Assembly: GCF_027497195.1 (NCBI RefSeq)
Contig: NZ_CP114905.1
Coordinates: 2,213,501-2,277,500 of the forward strand
Length of the DNA stretch: 64,000 bases
Direction of reading: 5' to 3'
Source: Streptomyces sp. WMMC500
GTDB taxonomy: Bacteria; Actinomycetota; Actinomycetes; Streptomycetales; Streptomycetaceae
Positions 16,259-24,993 of the stretch are shown here, one piece after another (position 1 is the stretch's first letter; each line of letters begins with the position of its first letter). The notes beneath the pieces were generated by a model. The model ran no database searches. It was not told the DNA's origin and saw nothing but the letters and a program-made list of their open reading frames with translations. Made by a program: the position numbers and the translations under genes.

Positions 16259-17755
16259 ATGACTTCTCCCACCCACCTTCCCCAGGACGATCAGCGTCTC
16301 CCGGAAGGCCTGCGTGCCGACGCCCTCATGGAAGCCGAAGCCGCGTGGAGTCCCGGATCCGACGCCGGTCGTGACGGCGATCAGTTCGACCGCGAGGACC
16401 GTGCGGCCCTGCGCCGCGTGGCGGGTCTGTCGACGGAGCTGGAGGACGTCACCGAGGTCGAGTACCGGCAGCTCCGGCTGGAGCGGGTCGTGCTCGTCGG
16501 CGTGTGGACCTCCGGTACGGCCCAGGACGCCGAGAACTCGCTCGCGGAGCTGGCCGCGCTCGCCGAGACGGCCGGCGCGGTCGTGCTCGACGGCGTGGTG
16601 CAGCGCCGCGAGAGGCCCGACCCCGCGACGTACATCGGTTCCGGCAAGGCGCTGGAGCTGCGCGACATCGTGGTCGAGACCGCGGCCGACACGGTCGTCT
16701 GCGACGGTGAGCTGAGCCCCGGCCAGCTCATCCACCTCGAAGACGTCGTCAAGGTCAAGGTCGTGGACCGTACCGCCCTGATCCTCGACATCTTCGCCCA
16801 GCACGCCAAGTCCCGCGAGGGCAAGGCGCAGGTCGCGCTGGCGCAGATGCAGTACATGCTGCCGCGACTGCGCGGCTGGGGTCAGTCGCTGTCCCGGCAG
16901 ATGGGCGGCGGCGGCTCGGGCTCCGCGGGCGGCGGCATGGCCACCCGCGGCCCCGGCGAGACGAAGATCGAGACGGACCGGCGGCGCATCCGCGAGAAGA
17001 TGGCGAAGCTCCGCCGCGAGATCGCGGACATGAAGACCGGCCGCGACGTCAAGCGGCAGGAGCGCAAGCGGCACAAGGTGCCGTCGGCCGCCATCGCCGG
17101 TTACACGAACGCGGGCAAGTCCTCGCTGCTCAACCGGCTCACGGGCGCGGGCGTGCTGGTGGAGAACGCGCTGTTCGCCACCCTCGACCCGACCGTGCGC
17201 CGCGCGGAGACGCCCAGCGGACGGCTGTACACGCTGGCGGACACCGTCGGTTTCGTACGGCACCTGCCGCACCACCTCGTCGAGGCGTTCCGCTCCACGA
17301 TGGAGGAGGTCGGCGACGCCGACCTGATCCTGCACGTGGTCGACGGCTCGCACCCGGCGCCCGAGGAGCAGCTCGCCAGCGTGCGCGAGGTGATCCGTGA
17401 CGTGGGTGCGACGTCGGTGCCCGAGATCGTGGTGATCAACAAGGCGGACATCGCCGATCCGGACGTGCTGCGCCGGCTGCTGCGCATGGAGCCGCGGGCG
17501 ATCGCGGTCTCGGCCGCGACCGGCGCCGGGATCGAGGAGCTGAAGGCGCTCGTCGACGTGGAGCTGCCGCGACCTCAGGTCGAGATCGAGGCGGTCGTGC
17601 CGTACACGAAGGGGGCGCTCGTCTCCCGCGTGCACGACGAGGGCGAGGTGCTCGTGGAGGAGCACATCGCCGCGGGCACGCTGCTCAAGGCCCGGGTGCA
17701 CGAGGAACTGGCCGCCGAGCTGAAGCGCTACGCCCCCGCGGGACAGGCCGACTGA
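16259..17755 (+). CDS. hflX: Ribosome-associated GTPase HflX
   Basis: HflX splits stalled 70S ribosomes, mainly under heat or antibiotic stress. The 498-residue protein has the HflX N-terminal domain (LEDVTEVEYRQLRLERVVLVG; RPDPATYIGSGKALELRDI), the Gly-rich linker MGGGGSGSAGGGMATRGPGE, a coiled region, and the GTPase with G1 GYTNAGKSSL, G3 DTVGFV and G4 NKAD. An extra N-terminal segment of about 60 residues (MTSPTHLPQDDQRLPEG) is typical of actinobacterial HflX. A sigma-R-type promoter lies 41 bases upstream, and a strong hairpin follows. In M. tuberculosis and S. coelicolor hflX lies beyond dapF (from memory), whereas here it precedes miaB. Confidence 0.95.
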   Translation: MTSPTHLPQDDQRLPEGLRADALMEAEAAWSPGSDAGRDGDQFDREDRAALRRVAGLSTELEDVTEVEYRQLRLERVVLVGVWTSGTAQDAENSLAELAALAETAGAVVLDGVVQRRERPDPATYIGSGKALELRDIVVETAADTVVCDGELSPGQLIHLEDVVKVKVVDRTALILDIFAQHAKSREGKAQVALAQMQYMLPRLRGWGQSLSRQMGGGGSGSAGGGMATRGPGETKIETDRRRIREKMAKLRREIADMKTGRDVKRQERKRHKVPSAAIAGYTNAGKSSLLNRLTGAGVLVENALFATLDPTVRRAETPSGRLYTLADTVGFVRHLPHHLVEAFRSTMEEVGDADLILHVVDGSHPAPEEQLASVREVIRDVGATSVPEIVVINKADIADPDVLRRLLRMEPRAIAVSAATGAGIEELKALVDVELPRPQVEIEAVVPYTKGALVSRVHDEGEVLVEEHIAAGTLLKARVHEELAAELKRYAPAGQAD

Positions 17756-17779
17756 GGCGTCCGCGGAAGTCGTAGACTG

Positions 17780-17810
17780 ACGGACGGGCCGCCCCGGGCG
17801 GCCCGTCCGT
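17780..17810 (+). terminator. Terminator hairpin behind hflX
   Basis: A perfect 14-bp stem (ACGGACGGGCCGCC and its complement) with a 3-base loop, 25 bases after the hflX stop and 22 before miaB. It separates the two transcripts at least partly; miaB then needs its own promoter or read-through. Confidence 0.8.
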
Positions 17811-17831
17811 GAACCACCCGTCGCCGTTTGG

Positions 17832-19361
17832 ATGATCCCTGGCATGCCCGAGGAAGTCGCACAGCCGCGCACGTACGAGGTCAGGACGTTCGGTTGCCAG
17901 ATGAACGTCCACGACAGCGAACGGATGTCGGGGCTGCTTGAGGAGGCGGGCTACGTCCGCGCGGAGCCGGGCTCCGGCACCACCGACACCACCGCCGACG
18001 TCGTCGTGTTCAACACCTGCGCGGTGCGCGAGAACGCCGACAACCGGCTGTACGGCAACCTCGGCCAGCTCGCGCCGAAGAAGGCCGCGAAGCCGGGCAT
18101 GCAGATCGCGGTCGGCGGCTGTCTGGCACAGAAGGACCGCGACACGATCGTCAGTCGCGCCCCGTACGTCGACGTCGTCTTCGGCACGCACAACGTCGGC
18201 AAGCTGCCGGTGCTGCTGGAGCGGGCGCGGGTGGCGCGCGAGGCACAGGTCGAGATCGCCGAGTCGCTGGAGGCGTTCCCCTCGACGCTGCCGACCCGGC
18301 GCGAGAGCCCGTACGCCGCGTGGGTCTCGGTCTCCGTGGGGTGCAACAACACATGTACGTTCTGCATCGTCCCGGCGCTGCGCGGCAAGGAGAAGGACCG
18401 CCGCAGCGGCGACATCCTCGCCGAGGTCGAGGCGCTGGTCGCGGAGGGCGTCAGCGAGATCACGCTGCTGGGACAGAACGTCAACGCGTACGGGTCCGAC
18501 ATCGGCGACCGGCAGGCGTTCGGCAAACTGCTGCGGGCCTGCGGCCGCGTCGAGGGTCTTGAGCGGGTGCGCTTCACCTCGCCGCACCCGAGGGACTTCA
18601 CCGACGACGTGATCGAGGCGATGGCCGAGACGCCGAACGTGATGCCTCAGTTGCACATGCCGCTGCAGTCCGGCTCGGACACGGTGCTGCGCGCGATGCG
18701 GCGCTCGTACCGGCAGGAGCGGTACCTGGGCATCATCGAGAAGGTGCGGGCCGCGATCCCGGACGCGGCGATCACCACCGACATCATCGTCGGCTTCCCC
18801 GGCGAGACCGAGGCGGACTTCGAGCAGACGCTGCACGTGGTGCGCGAGGCGCGCTTCGCGCAGGCGTTCACGTTCCAGTACTCGAAGCGGCCGGGGACGC
18901 CGGCGGCGGAGATGGCCGGGCAGGTGCCGAAGGCGGTCGTTCAGGAGCGGTACGAGCGGCTGGTGGCCCTCCAGGAGGACGTCTCCTGGGCGGAGAACAA
19001 GAAGCAGGTGGGCCGGGTGCTGGAGGTCATGGTCGCGGAGGGCGAGGGCCGCAAGGACGGTGCCACGCGCCGGTTGTCCGGCCGGGCGCCGGACAACCGG
19101 CTGGTGCACTTCGCGCGGCCGGAGGAGCCGGTGCGGCCGGGCGACATGGCGACGGTCGAGATCACGTACGCGGCGCCGCACCACCTGCTCGCCGAGGCCC
19201 CGCCGCGGACGGTGCGGCGCACCCGCTCCGGCGACGCCTGGGCGGCGCGGCAGGCCGCGCCGGACGCGGGCGGCACCGGCGGCAAGGGCGTGCTGCTGGG
19301 GCTGCCGAAGGTGGGCGTCCCGGACCCGCTGCCGGCGGCGGAGGGCTGCGCGGCGCACTGA
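17832..19361 (+). CDS. miaB: tRNA-2-methylthio-N6-isopentenyladenosine synthase MiaB
   Basis: MiaB adds the methylthio group to i6A37 of tRNAs, the next step after MiaA, encoded 1.4 kb downstream. The 509-residue radical-SAM protein has the three N-terminal cluster cysteines ([27 protein letters not shown]), the radical-SAM site [19 protein letters not shown], the [15 protein letters not shown] segment and a TRAM domain near residues 400 to 465. The last 45 residues are low in complexity. Either ATG at 17832 or the nearby ATG four codons later (MPEEVAQ) is possible; homology begins at [11 protein letters not shown]. It is followed by the LigB-like gene on the same strand. Confidence 0.95.
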   Translation: MIPGMPEEVAQPRTYEVRTFGCQMNVHDSERMSGLLEEAGYVRAEPGSGTTDTTADVVVFNTCAVRENADNRLYGNLGQLAPKKAAKPGMQIAVGGCLAQKDRDTIVSRAPYVDVVFGTHNVGKLPVLLERARVAREAQVEIAESLEAFPSTLPTRRESPYAAWVSVSVGCNNTCTFCIVPALRGKEKDRRSGDILAEVEALVAEGVSEITLLGQNVNAYGSDIGDRQAFGKLLRACGRVEGLERVRFTSPHPRDFTDDVIEAMAETPNVMPQLHMPLQSGSDTVLRAMRRSYRQERYLGIIEKVRAAIPDAAITTDIIVGFPGETEADFEQTLHVVREARFAQAFTFQYSKRPGTPAAEMAGQVPKAVVQERYERLVALQEDVSWAENKKQVGRVLEVMVAEGEGRKDGATRRLSGRAPDNRLVHFARPEEPVRPGDMATVEITYAAPHHLLAEAPPRTVRRTRSGDAWAARQAAPDAGGTGGKGVLLGLPKVGVPDPLPAAEGCAAH

Positions 19362-19510
19362 ACGGCTCCGCCGGGCGGATGGCGGGCTGCTCCCGGGGCA
19401 GCGCGGACGCGGGGCAGACCGCCGCGGCGTCCGGGCGTACACGTGACGGGCGTGCACGCGCCGCCCGCGGACTTTCCGACCGCCGCGGCCCGGCGGCTAG
19501 GCTGCCGCTC

Positions 19511-20233
19511 ATGCTCGTCGCCGCCGCCTGCTGCCCGTGTCCGCCCCTGCTGGTGCCCGAGGTGGCCTCCGGCGCCGCAGGCGAGCTGGAGGCGCTCAGA
19601 GCGGCGTGTATGGACGCCGTGGGGGTGCTGGCGGCGGCGCGGCCGGACGTGCTGGTCGTCGTCGGGCCCGCGGACCAGGCCGGGCGGGGGCCGTATCCGC
19701 AGGGGGCCGGCGGCTCGTTCCGCGGCTTCGGCGTGGATCTGGCGGTACGGCTCGGGCAGGCCGACGATACGGAGCCGGAGCCCGCCGAACGGGAGCTGCC
19801 CCCGTCACTGGCGGTGGGCGCATGGCTGCTGGAGCGGGCGGAGTGGAACGGCACGCCCGTGCGGGGGCTGGGCGTCGGCGAGCCGCTGGCGCCCGAGCGC
19901 TGCGCCGAGACGGGCAGGGAGATCGCCGCGGGGGCGCGGCGGGTGGCGCTGCTGGTCCTGGGCGACGGCAGTGCGCGCCGCTCGCAGAAGGCTCCCGGCT
20001 ACTACGACGAGCGGGCCGCCGGCTTCGACGCGGAGGCGGCCCGCGCCCTCGGGGACGCGGACACGGCGGCCCTGGCGGCGCTGGACGCGGAGCCGGCCGC
20101 CGCCCTGCAGGCCACGGGCCGCGCCTGCTGGCAGGTCGCCGCGGGCGCCGCGGAGAACGCCGAACTGAGCGGAGCGCTGCTGTACAACGAGGCGCCGTAC
20201 GGCGTGGGTTACTTCGTCGCCACCTGGTCCTGA
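19511..20233 (+). CDS. LigB-like protein without metal ligands, unknown function
   Basis: The 240-residue protein resembles class III extradiol dioxygenase / MEMO-like folds in its layout: CPCPPLLVPEV at the N-terminus, VLVVVGPADQ, and LVLGDGSARRSQKAPGYYDERAAGFD. In true LigB proteins the first motif is PHPPL and the second holds Ser-His; here these histidines are Cys and Ala/Arg, so the usual iron site is absent. The gene sits between miaB and miaA. I recall a similar gene at this place in other streptomycetes. No catalytic function can be assigned; a structural or tRNA-linked role is a guess. The ATG at 19511 is chosen because homology starts at MLVAAACCPCPP. Confidence 0.8.
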   Translation: MLVAAACCPCPPLLVPEVASGAAGELEALRAACMDAVGVLAAARPDVLVVVGPADQAGRGPYPQGAGGSFRGFGVDLAVRLGQADDTEPEPAERELPPSLAVGAWLLERAEWNGTPVRGLGVGEPLAPERCAETGREIAAGARRVALLVLGDGSARRSQKAPGYYDERAAGFDAEAARALGDADTAALAALDAEPAAALQATGRACWQVAAGAAENAELSGALLYNEAPYGVGYFVATWS

Positions 20234-20292
20234 CCCCGGCCGGCACGCCGCACCGGACGGCACACCGCACCGGACGGCACGGCGGCGACCCG

Positions 20293-20326
20293 GAGGCCGC
20301 GGGCCCCGGGCGGGGCCGCGGCCTTT
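20293..20326. terminator. Hairpin between convergent genes
   Basis: An 8-bp GGCCGCGG/CCGCGGCC stem continues past one bulged base with 4 more G-C pairs and a 4-base loop. It lies between the stop of the plus-strand LigB-like gene and the stop of the minus-strand small gene, so it can end both transcripts. Confidence 0.65.
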
Positions 20327-20333
20327 CCGGGTG

Positions 20334-20612
20334 TTACTTGCGGGCTTCGTCGCCCGCGTCGCTGTCCGCGGCCCCCTCGGCCGACTGCTGCTTGGGGATC
20401 CCCGCGGTGCCGGCATCCGTGCTCGCCGGCTCCTCTGCGGCCTCCGGCCGCGCCCCGGTCGTCCCGGTCGCCGCCGTCTCCCCGGCCGCCTCGGTCGCCG
20501 CGGTCGCCTCGGCCTCCCCGGACTGCGGTTCGGCCGCGGGAGCCGGCTCCTTCGCGGCCTGCCCCTCACCGCTCGACCCGCCGCGACGAAGAAGCTTGGC
20601 AAAAACGCCCAT
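20334..20612 (-). CDS. Small acidic hypothetical protein
   Basis: The 92-residue product begins MGVFAKLLRRGG and continues with an Ala/Glu/Thr-rich, acidic, low-complexity region ending DAGDEARK. It has no membrane segment. The N-terminal 10 residues could form a short basic amphipathic helix; the rest is likely disordered. Third-position GC bias supports coding. The ATG at 20612 has GGAGTG nine bases before it; an in-frame GTG further upstream (20669) is less likely. Upstream, on its strand, GGAAT-N17-GTT resembles an ECF promoter with a spacer one base short of the sigma-R optimum. It is the only minus-strand gene inside the miaB-miaA interval. Function unknown. Confidence 0.7.
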   Translation of the reverse strand: MGVFAKLLRRGGSSGEGQAAKEPAPAAEPQSGEAEATAATEAAGETAATGTTGARPEAAEEPASTDAGTAGIPKQQSAEGAADSDAGDEARK

Positions 20613-20792
20613 CTTCACTCCATAACTGACTTGTGTGGGCGAAATTCCGCGCCGCCCGGAGCGTCCCATTGCGCCGCCCGGGGGCCCGGTCCGTAAACCG
20701 GCGTCCGGAACCTCGGAACGGCAAACGACGCCGCGGCCACCGCGTTACGTCACTCGTTCGAGGGGCGTCCCGTCGTTTGCGAGACTTGCCCC

Positions 20793-21731
20793 GTGACAGA
20801 GACCACCCCCCGTCCCCAGGTCGTCGCGGTCGTCGGGGCCACGGCCACCGGCAAGTCCGAGCTGGGTGTCGCGCTCGCCCGGCGCCTCGGCGGCGAGATC
20901 GTCAACGCCGACTCGATGCAGCTCTACCGGGGGATGAACATCGGCACGGCCAAACTGACGCCCGCCGAGCGGCAGGGCGTGCCGCACCACCTGCTCGACG
21001 TGTGGGACGTCACGGAGACCGCCAGCGTCGCCGCGTACCAGGGGCTGGCCCGCGCCGAGATCGACCGGCTCGGCACGCTCGGCCGCACCGCGGTGCTCGT
21101 CGGCGGCTCCGGGCTGTACGTGCGCGGCGCCGTCGACGCCATGGACTTCCCCGGCACCGACCCCGCCGTCCGCGCCCGGCTGGAGGCGGAGCTGGCGGCC
21201 GGCGGGCCCGGACCGCTGCACGCCCGGCTCGCCGCCGCCGACCCCGACGCCGCCCGCGCGATCCTGCCGGGCAACGGCCGCCGGATCGTCCGAGCGCTGG
21301 AGGTGATCGAGCTGACCGGCCGCCCCTTCACGGCCAACCTCCCGGCGCACGAGTCCGTCTACGACACCGTCCAGATCGGCATCGCCGTGCCGCGCCCGGA
21401 ACTGGCGGACCGGATCGAGCGGCGCGTGCACCGGATGTGGCGGGCGGGTCTGGTGGACGAGGTGCGGCGGCTCGAAGCGGAAGGGCTGCGTGAGGGCCGT
21501 ACCGCCGCCAGGGCCCTGGGGTACCAGCAGGTGCTGTCGTTCCTCGCCGGCGAGTGCACGGAAGCGGAGGCCCGGGACGAGACCGTGCGGGCCACCCGGA
21601 GGTTTGCGCGGCGGCAGGACACGTGGTTTCGGCGCGACCCGCGCGTGCACTGGATCAGCGGCTCGGAGACCGATCGTGACCGCCTTCCGGACACCGCGTG
21701 TGACCTACTCGAACGGTCGGTCACAGGCTGA
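20793..21731 (+). CDS. miaA: tRNA dimethylallyltransferase MiaA
   Basis: MiaA transfers a dimethylallyl group to A37 of tRNAs reading U-starting codons, the substrate of MiaB. The 312-residue protein has the P-loop VGATATGKSELGVALA, the catalytic NADSMQLYRGMNIGTAKLT, HHLLDVWDV, the LVGGSGLYVRGA loop, NGRRIVRALEV, and the C-terminal GYQQVLSFLAGE and RRFARRQDTWFRRDPRVHWI segment. The GTG at 20793 gives the standard N-terminus. In Streptomyces, MiaA and MiaB affect reading of UUA codons by the bldA tRNA, which bears on the TTA codon in rshA nearby. The membrane protein gene follows. Confidence 0.96.
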   Translation: MTETTPRPQVVAVVGATATGKSELGVALARRLGGEIVNADSMQLYRGMNIGTAKLTPAERQGVPHHLLDVWDVTETASVAAYQGLARAEIDRLGTLGRTAVLVGGSGLYVRGAVDAMDFPGTDPAVRARLEAELAAGGPGPLHARLAAADPDAARAILPGNGRRIVRALEVIELTGRPFTANLPAHESVYDTVQIGIAVPRPELADRIERRVHRMWRAGLVDEVRRLEAEGLREGRTAARALGYQQVLSFLAGECTEAEARDETVRATRRFARRQDTWFRRDPRVHWISGSETDRDRLPDTACDLLERSVTG

Positions 21732-21844
21732 TCACGTCATGGCATCGGGACGCCTCGGTGGCACTGCGGATGTTCCCGCCCGTGCCATCATCGAGGCGAG
21801 CTGGGAAGCCTGAAAGTCGCCGGAGGTTGGGAGGGCACGTGGCT

Positions 21845-22303
21845 ATGGAGGCCGGCCCTCGTGACAGTCGACGGGAGCCGCAGGACGACCGGATCGCCGG
21901 GCCCGTGGCAGAGCCCGCGGACGACCTCGCGGGGGACCTCACGGAGGCGCCGGAGCCTGTGGGCCAGGAGTCGTTCCGTGAGCTGCGCCCGCCGCGGCTC
22001 CTCCGCTTCTGGCAGCTCGCCCCCATCGTCGCGCTCGCCGCGCTGGGCTCGCTGATGTTCGCCTTCCCGCTGGCCTTCGAGTTCGGCGGCGGCGGCCCCG
22101 TCGTGGCGATGCTCGGGCTGCTCATCAGTTGCTGCGCAGCCGGGTGGGCCATGATGGCCGCGCGCCGGGTCGGGCTGGCGCTGCCCGGGCTGCCGCGGCG
22201 CGGCTCGGGGCGGCGGGCGGACTGGCGGATCGTGCTGCTGTACGCGGCGGCGGTGGCGGGCGTCGTGGCGCTCGCCGTGTGGCGGGTGGCCCGGCTGGGC
22301 TGA
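21845..22303 (+). CDS. Small membrane protein, three hydrophobic segments
   Basis: The 152-residue protein has an acidic, Pro-rich cytoplasmic-type N-terminus of about 55 residues, then hydrophobic segments at about 60 to 80 (FWQLAPIVALAALGSLMFAF), 85 to 105 (VVAMLGLLISCCAAGWAMMA) and 128 to 148 (IVLLYAAAVAGVVALAVW). I do not recognise a family with a known function. It sits between miaA and dapF on the same strand. The ATG at 21845 is chosen because GGGAGGG lies nine bases upstream; a GTG two codons earlier would be too near the ribosome site. Confidence 0.78.
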   Translation: MEAGPRDSRREPQDDRIAGPVAEPADDLAGDLTEAPEPVGQESFRELRPPRLLRFWQLAPIVALAALGSLMFAFPLAFEFGGGGPVVAMLGLLISCCAAGWAMMAARRVGLALPGLPRRGSGRRADWRIVLLYAAAVAGVVALAVWRVARLG

Positions 22304-22371
22304 CCGGCGCCCGGCGCCCGGTCGCTTCCCGTCGCCGGGGCGATGTCGGCGCGAGCGGTTACGATCGCAGA

Positions 22372-23238
22372 GTGAGCACCGCGCACCTGCACTTCCTCAA
22401 GGGACACGGCACCGAGAACGACTTCGTGATCGTCCCGGACCCGGCCGGTCTCATCAACCTGTCCCCCGCCGCGGTGGCGCGGCTCTGCGACCGCCGGGCG
22501 GGCATCGGCGCCGACGGCCTGCTGCGGGTCGTACGGTCGGAGGCACACCCGGAGGGGCGGCGGATGGCCGCCGACGCGGAGTGGTTCATGGACTACCGCA
22601 ACGCGGACGGCAGCATCGCCGAGATGTGCGGGAACGGGGTGCGGGTCTTCGCCCGCTACCTGCAGCACGCCGGGCTCGCGGAGACCGGCGACCTGGCGGT
22701 CGGCACGCGCGCGGGGGTGCGGCGCGTGCACCTGGCGAAGGACGGCGACGTGACGGTCGGCATGGGCCGGGCCGTGCTCCCGGCCGGCCCGGACGCCGAG
22801 GTGACGGTCACGGTGGGCGAGCGGAGCTGGCCCGCGCGCAACGTGGGGATGGGCAACCCGCACGCGGTGGCGTTCGTCGCCGACCTCGCGGACGCGGGGC
22901 GGCTGTACGAGGCGCCCGGGGTCGCGCCGGCGGCGGTGTACCCCCAGGGGGTGAACGTGGAGTTCGTCGTGGACCGCGGCCCGCGGCAGGTGGCGATGCG
23001 GGTCCACGAGCGCGGCTCGGGCGAGACCCGCTCGTGCGGTACGGGCGCGTGCGCGGTGGCCGTCGCGACGGCCCGCCGCGACGGCGTGGACCCGGCGGTG
23101 ACGGGCCGCCCGGAGACGTACACGGTGGACGTGCCGGGGGGCCGCCTCGTGGTGACCGAACACCCCGACGGCGAGGTGGAGATGACGGGCCCGGCCCTCA
23201 TCGTCGCCGAAGGCGACACGACGGCCGACTGGCTGTAG
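22372..23238 (+). CDS. dapF: Diaminopimelate epimerase DapF
   Basis: DapF converts LL- to meso-diaminopimelate for lysine and peptidoglycan. The 288-residue protein shows the first catalytic cysteine in MCGNGVRVFARYL, the second in ETRSCGTGACAVAVA, and the N-terminal KGHGTENDFVI with RRAGIGADGLL. The GTG start at 22372 has no ribosome site; instead a TACGAT hexamer ends six bases before it, which fits a -10 element and a leaderless mRNA. It is the last gene of the plus-strand run from dinG and is convergent with the monooxygenase gene (39-base gap). In M. tuberculosis hflX follows dapF (from memory); here it does not. Confidence 0.95.
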   Translation: MSTAHLHFLKGHGTENDFVIVPDPAGLINLSPAAVARLCDRRAGIGADGLLRVVRSEAHPEGRRMAADAEWFMDYRNADGSIAEMCGNGVRVFARYLQHAGLAETGDLAVGTRAGVRRVHLAKDGDVTVGMGRAVLPAGPDAEVTVTVGERSWPARNVGMGNPHAVAFVADLADAGRLYEAPGVAPAAVYPQGVNVEFVVDRGPRQVAMRVHERGSGETRSCGTGACAVAVATARRDGVDPAVTGRPETYTVDVPGGRLVVTEHPDGEVEMTGPALIVAEGDTTADWL

Positions 23239-23276
23239 CGCCACCGGCTCACGGCCCGGGCCCGTGCGCGTCCGCG

Positions 23277-24863
23277 CTACTCGTCCGCGTCGTCCGCCCG
23301 CCCCAGCATCCGGTTGGCGCACAGCCGCATCGACTCCTCGCGCACCCCCGCCAGCGCCGCCATCAGGTGGCCGTCCGGGCGGATGTACAGCACCGTGTGC
23401 GCCGCCGCGCCCGGATACGCCTCCGCGACCAGCAGCCTGGCGCGGACGGGGAGTTCGCCCACCAGCCGCGTGAGCTTCGGCATCAGGCCCGCCTGCAGCC
23501 AGCGGCTGCGGTCCCAGACGCCGGTGCCCGGGGCGATCAGCACCACCAGCGGGTCGCCCCCCAGCCGCTCGGAGAGCCGGCCCGTCCAGCCGTCCGGCGC
23601 GATCACCTGGACGTCGTCGACCCGGGCGCCGGGGGCCGTGCCCACCTCCACCGCCCCGGCCAGCCCCGTCGGCGCCGTGTCGTACACCGGCGGGCCGCCT
23701 ATCCGGCCGCGGCCCAGGTGCCCGTCCGTGAGCAGCTCCGCCGCCGACCTGCCGCGCACCGCCGCCCGCAGGCCCCCCGCCCGCCGCAGCAGCGGGCGGA
23801 CCTGGTCGGCGGCGCGCAGCCGCGCGCTGATCGCGCCGCGGCGCTCGGTGACGTAGGTGTCGACGAGGTCGTCGCCGGAGTCGTCGCGGCCGGCCTGGTG
23901 CCAGACGCGGCCGAGCTTCCAGGCGAGGTTCTCGGCGTCGGCGAGGCCCTCGTCGAGCTGCTGGGTGCCGAGGGAGCCCACGAGGTGGGCGGCGTCGCCG
24001 GCGAGCAGCACGCGGCCGCGGCGCCAGCGGCGGGCGAGCCGGTGGTGCACGGTGTGCACGCCGGTGTCGAGGAGTTCGTACGACGGGTGACGGGTGCCCG
24101 TCCAGGCCCGCAGGGTGGCCTCCAGCCGCGCGACGAGGGCCTCGGGGGTGACGACGCCGCCGCCCGGCGGGAGCAGCCAGTCCAGCCGCCACCGGTCGTC
24201 GCCGAGCGGGCGGGCGACGCACTCGGCGCCGGGCCCGCTGCGCGCGGTGCCGCGGTACAGGACGCCCTCACCGGGCCACGGCAGGTCGGCGCGTACGGCG
24301 GCGACCGCGTGCCGCTCGACGGCCGTACGGCCGGCGTAGGGCACCTCCAGCAGCTTGCGCACGGTCGACCGGGCGCCGTCGCAGCCGACGAGCCAACTGC
24401 CGCGCCACCAGGTCCCGGCCCGGGTGCGGACGTTGACGCCGTACGGCTCCTGCGTCAGCTCCGTCAGCCGGCTGCCGCGGAAGACCTCCACGTGGTGGGA
24501 GTTGTCGGCCAGCCCCGCAAGCGTGCTGGTCAGAGCGGACTGCGCGACGTGCAGCGGGGCGGGGCCCGGGGCCTCGCCGAACTCGACCCGCACCTGCGTC
24601 CGGCCGCCGCGCAGCACGCGCCAGCCGGTGAGCCGGGCGCCGTGCTCGCGGGCGCCGGCGGCGCCGAGGCGGTCGAGGAACGCGGCGGCGGGCGGGCGCA
24701 GCACGGCGGTACGGGCCGGGCGCGGACCCGCGGGCCTGCCGTCCTGGTCGGCGTCGCCCGCGGGCCGGTCGTCGAGGAGGACCGTGGGGACCGCGTGCCG
24801 GGCCAGAGCCAACGACAGGGCGAGCCCCACAGGGCCCGCCCCGACGATGATCACCGGGTCCAC
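23277..24863 (-). CDS. FAD-dependent aromatic-hydroxylase-type monooxygenase
   Basis: The 528-residue protein has the group A flavoprotein marks: N-terminal VIIVGAGPVGLALSLALARHA (FAD ADP-binding), the middle GCDGARSTVRKLL (DG motif, FAD and NAD(P)H), and the GDAAH motif RVLLAGDAAHLVGSLGTQQ followed by LADAENLAWKL. The normal Pro-x-Gly-Gly-Gln-Gly after GDAAH is GSLGTQQLDEG, an altered loop near the flavin. A thioredoxin-like C-terminal domain (about residues 400 to 528) is present as in phenol and polyketide hydroxylases. The start is GTG. The substrate is unknown. Upstream is gluD on the same strand, 130 bases away. Confidence 0.88.
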   Translation of the reverse strand: MDPVIIVGAGPVGLALSLALARHAVPTVLLDDRPAGDADQDGRPAGPRPARTAVLRPPAAAFLDRLGAAGAREHGARLTGWRVLRGGRTQVRVEFGEAPGPAPLHVAQSALTSTLAGLADNSHHVEVFRGSRLTELTQEPYGVNVRTRAGTWWRGSWLVGCDGARSTVRKLLEVPYAGRTAVERHAVAAVRADLPWPGEGVLYRGTARSGPGAECVARPLGDDRWRLDWLLPPGGGVVTPEALVARLEATLRAWTGTRHPSYELLDTGVHTVHHRLARRWRRGRVLLAGDAAHLVGSLGTQQLDEGLADAENLAWKLGRVWHQAGRDDSGDDLVDTYVTERRGAISARLRAADQVRPLLRRAGGLRAAVRGRSAAELLTDGHLGRGRIGGPPVYDTAPTGLAGAVEVGTAPGARVDDVQVIAPDGWTGRLSERLGGDPLVVLIAPGTGVWDRSRWLQAGLMPKLTRLVGELPVRARLLVAEAYPGAAAHTVLYIRPDGHLMAALAGVREESMRLCANRMLGRADDADE

Positions 24864-24993
24864 GGCGAAGCGCCTCCGGCGCGATGGTGCCTACGTACGA
24901 GGGGGGTTGGAGCCCGGTGCGCGATCACACGAGGTATGCAACCCACTGCCGGACACCCCAGTCAAGCTGAGGGCCGACGGCCGCCCCTTCGGG

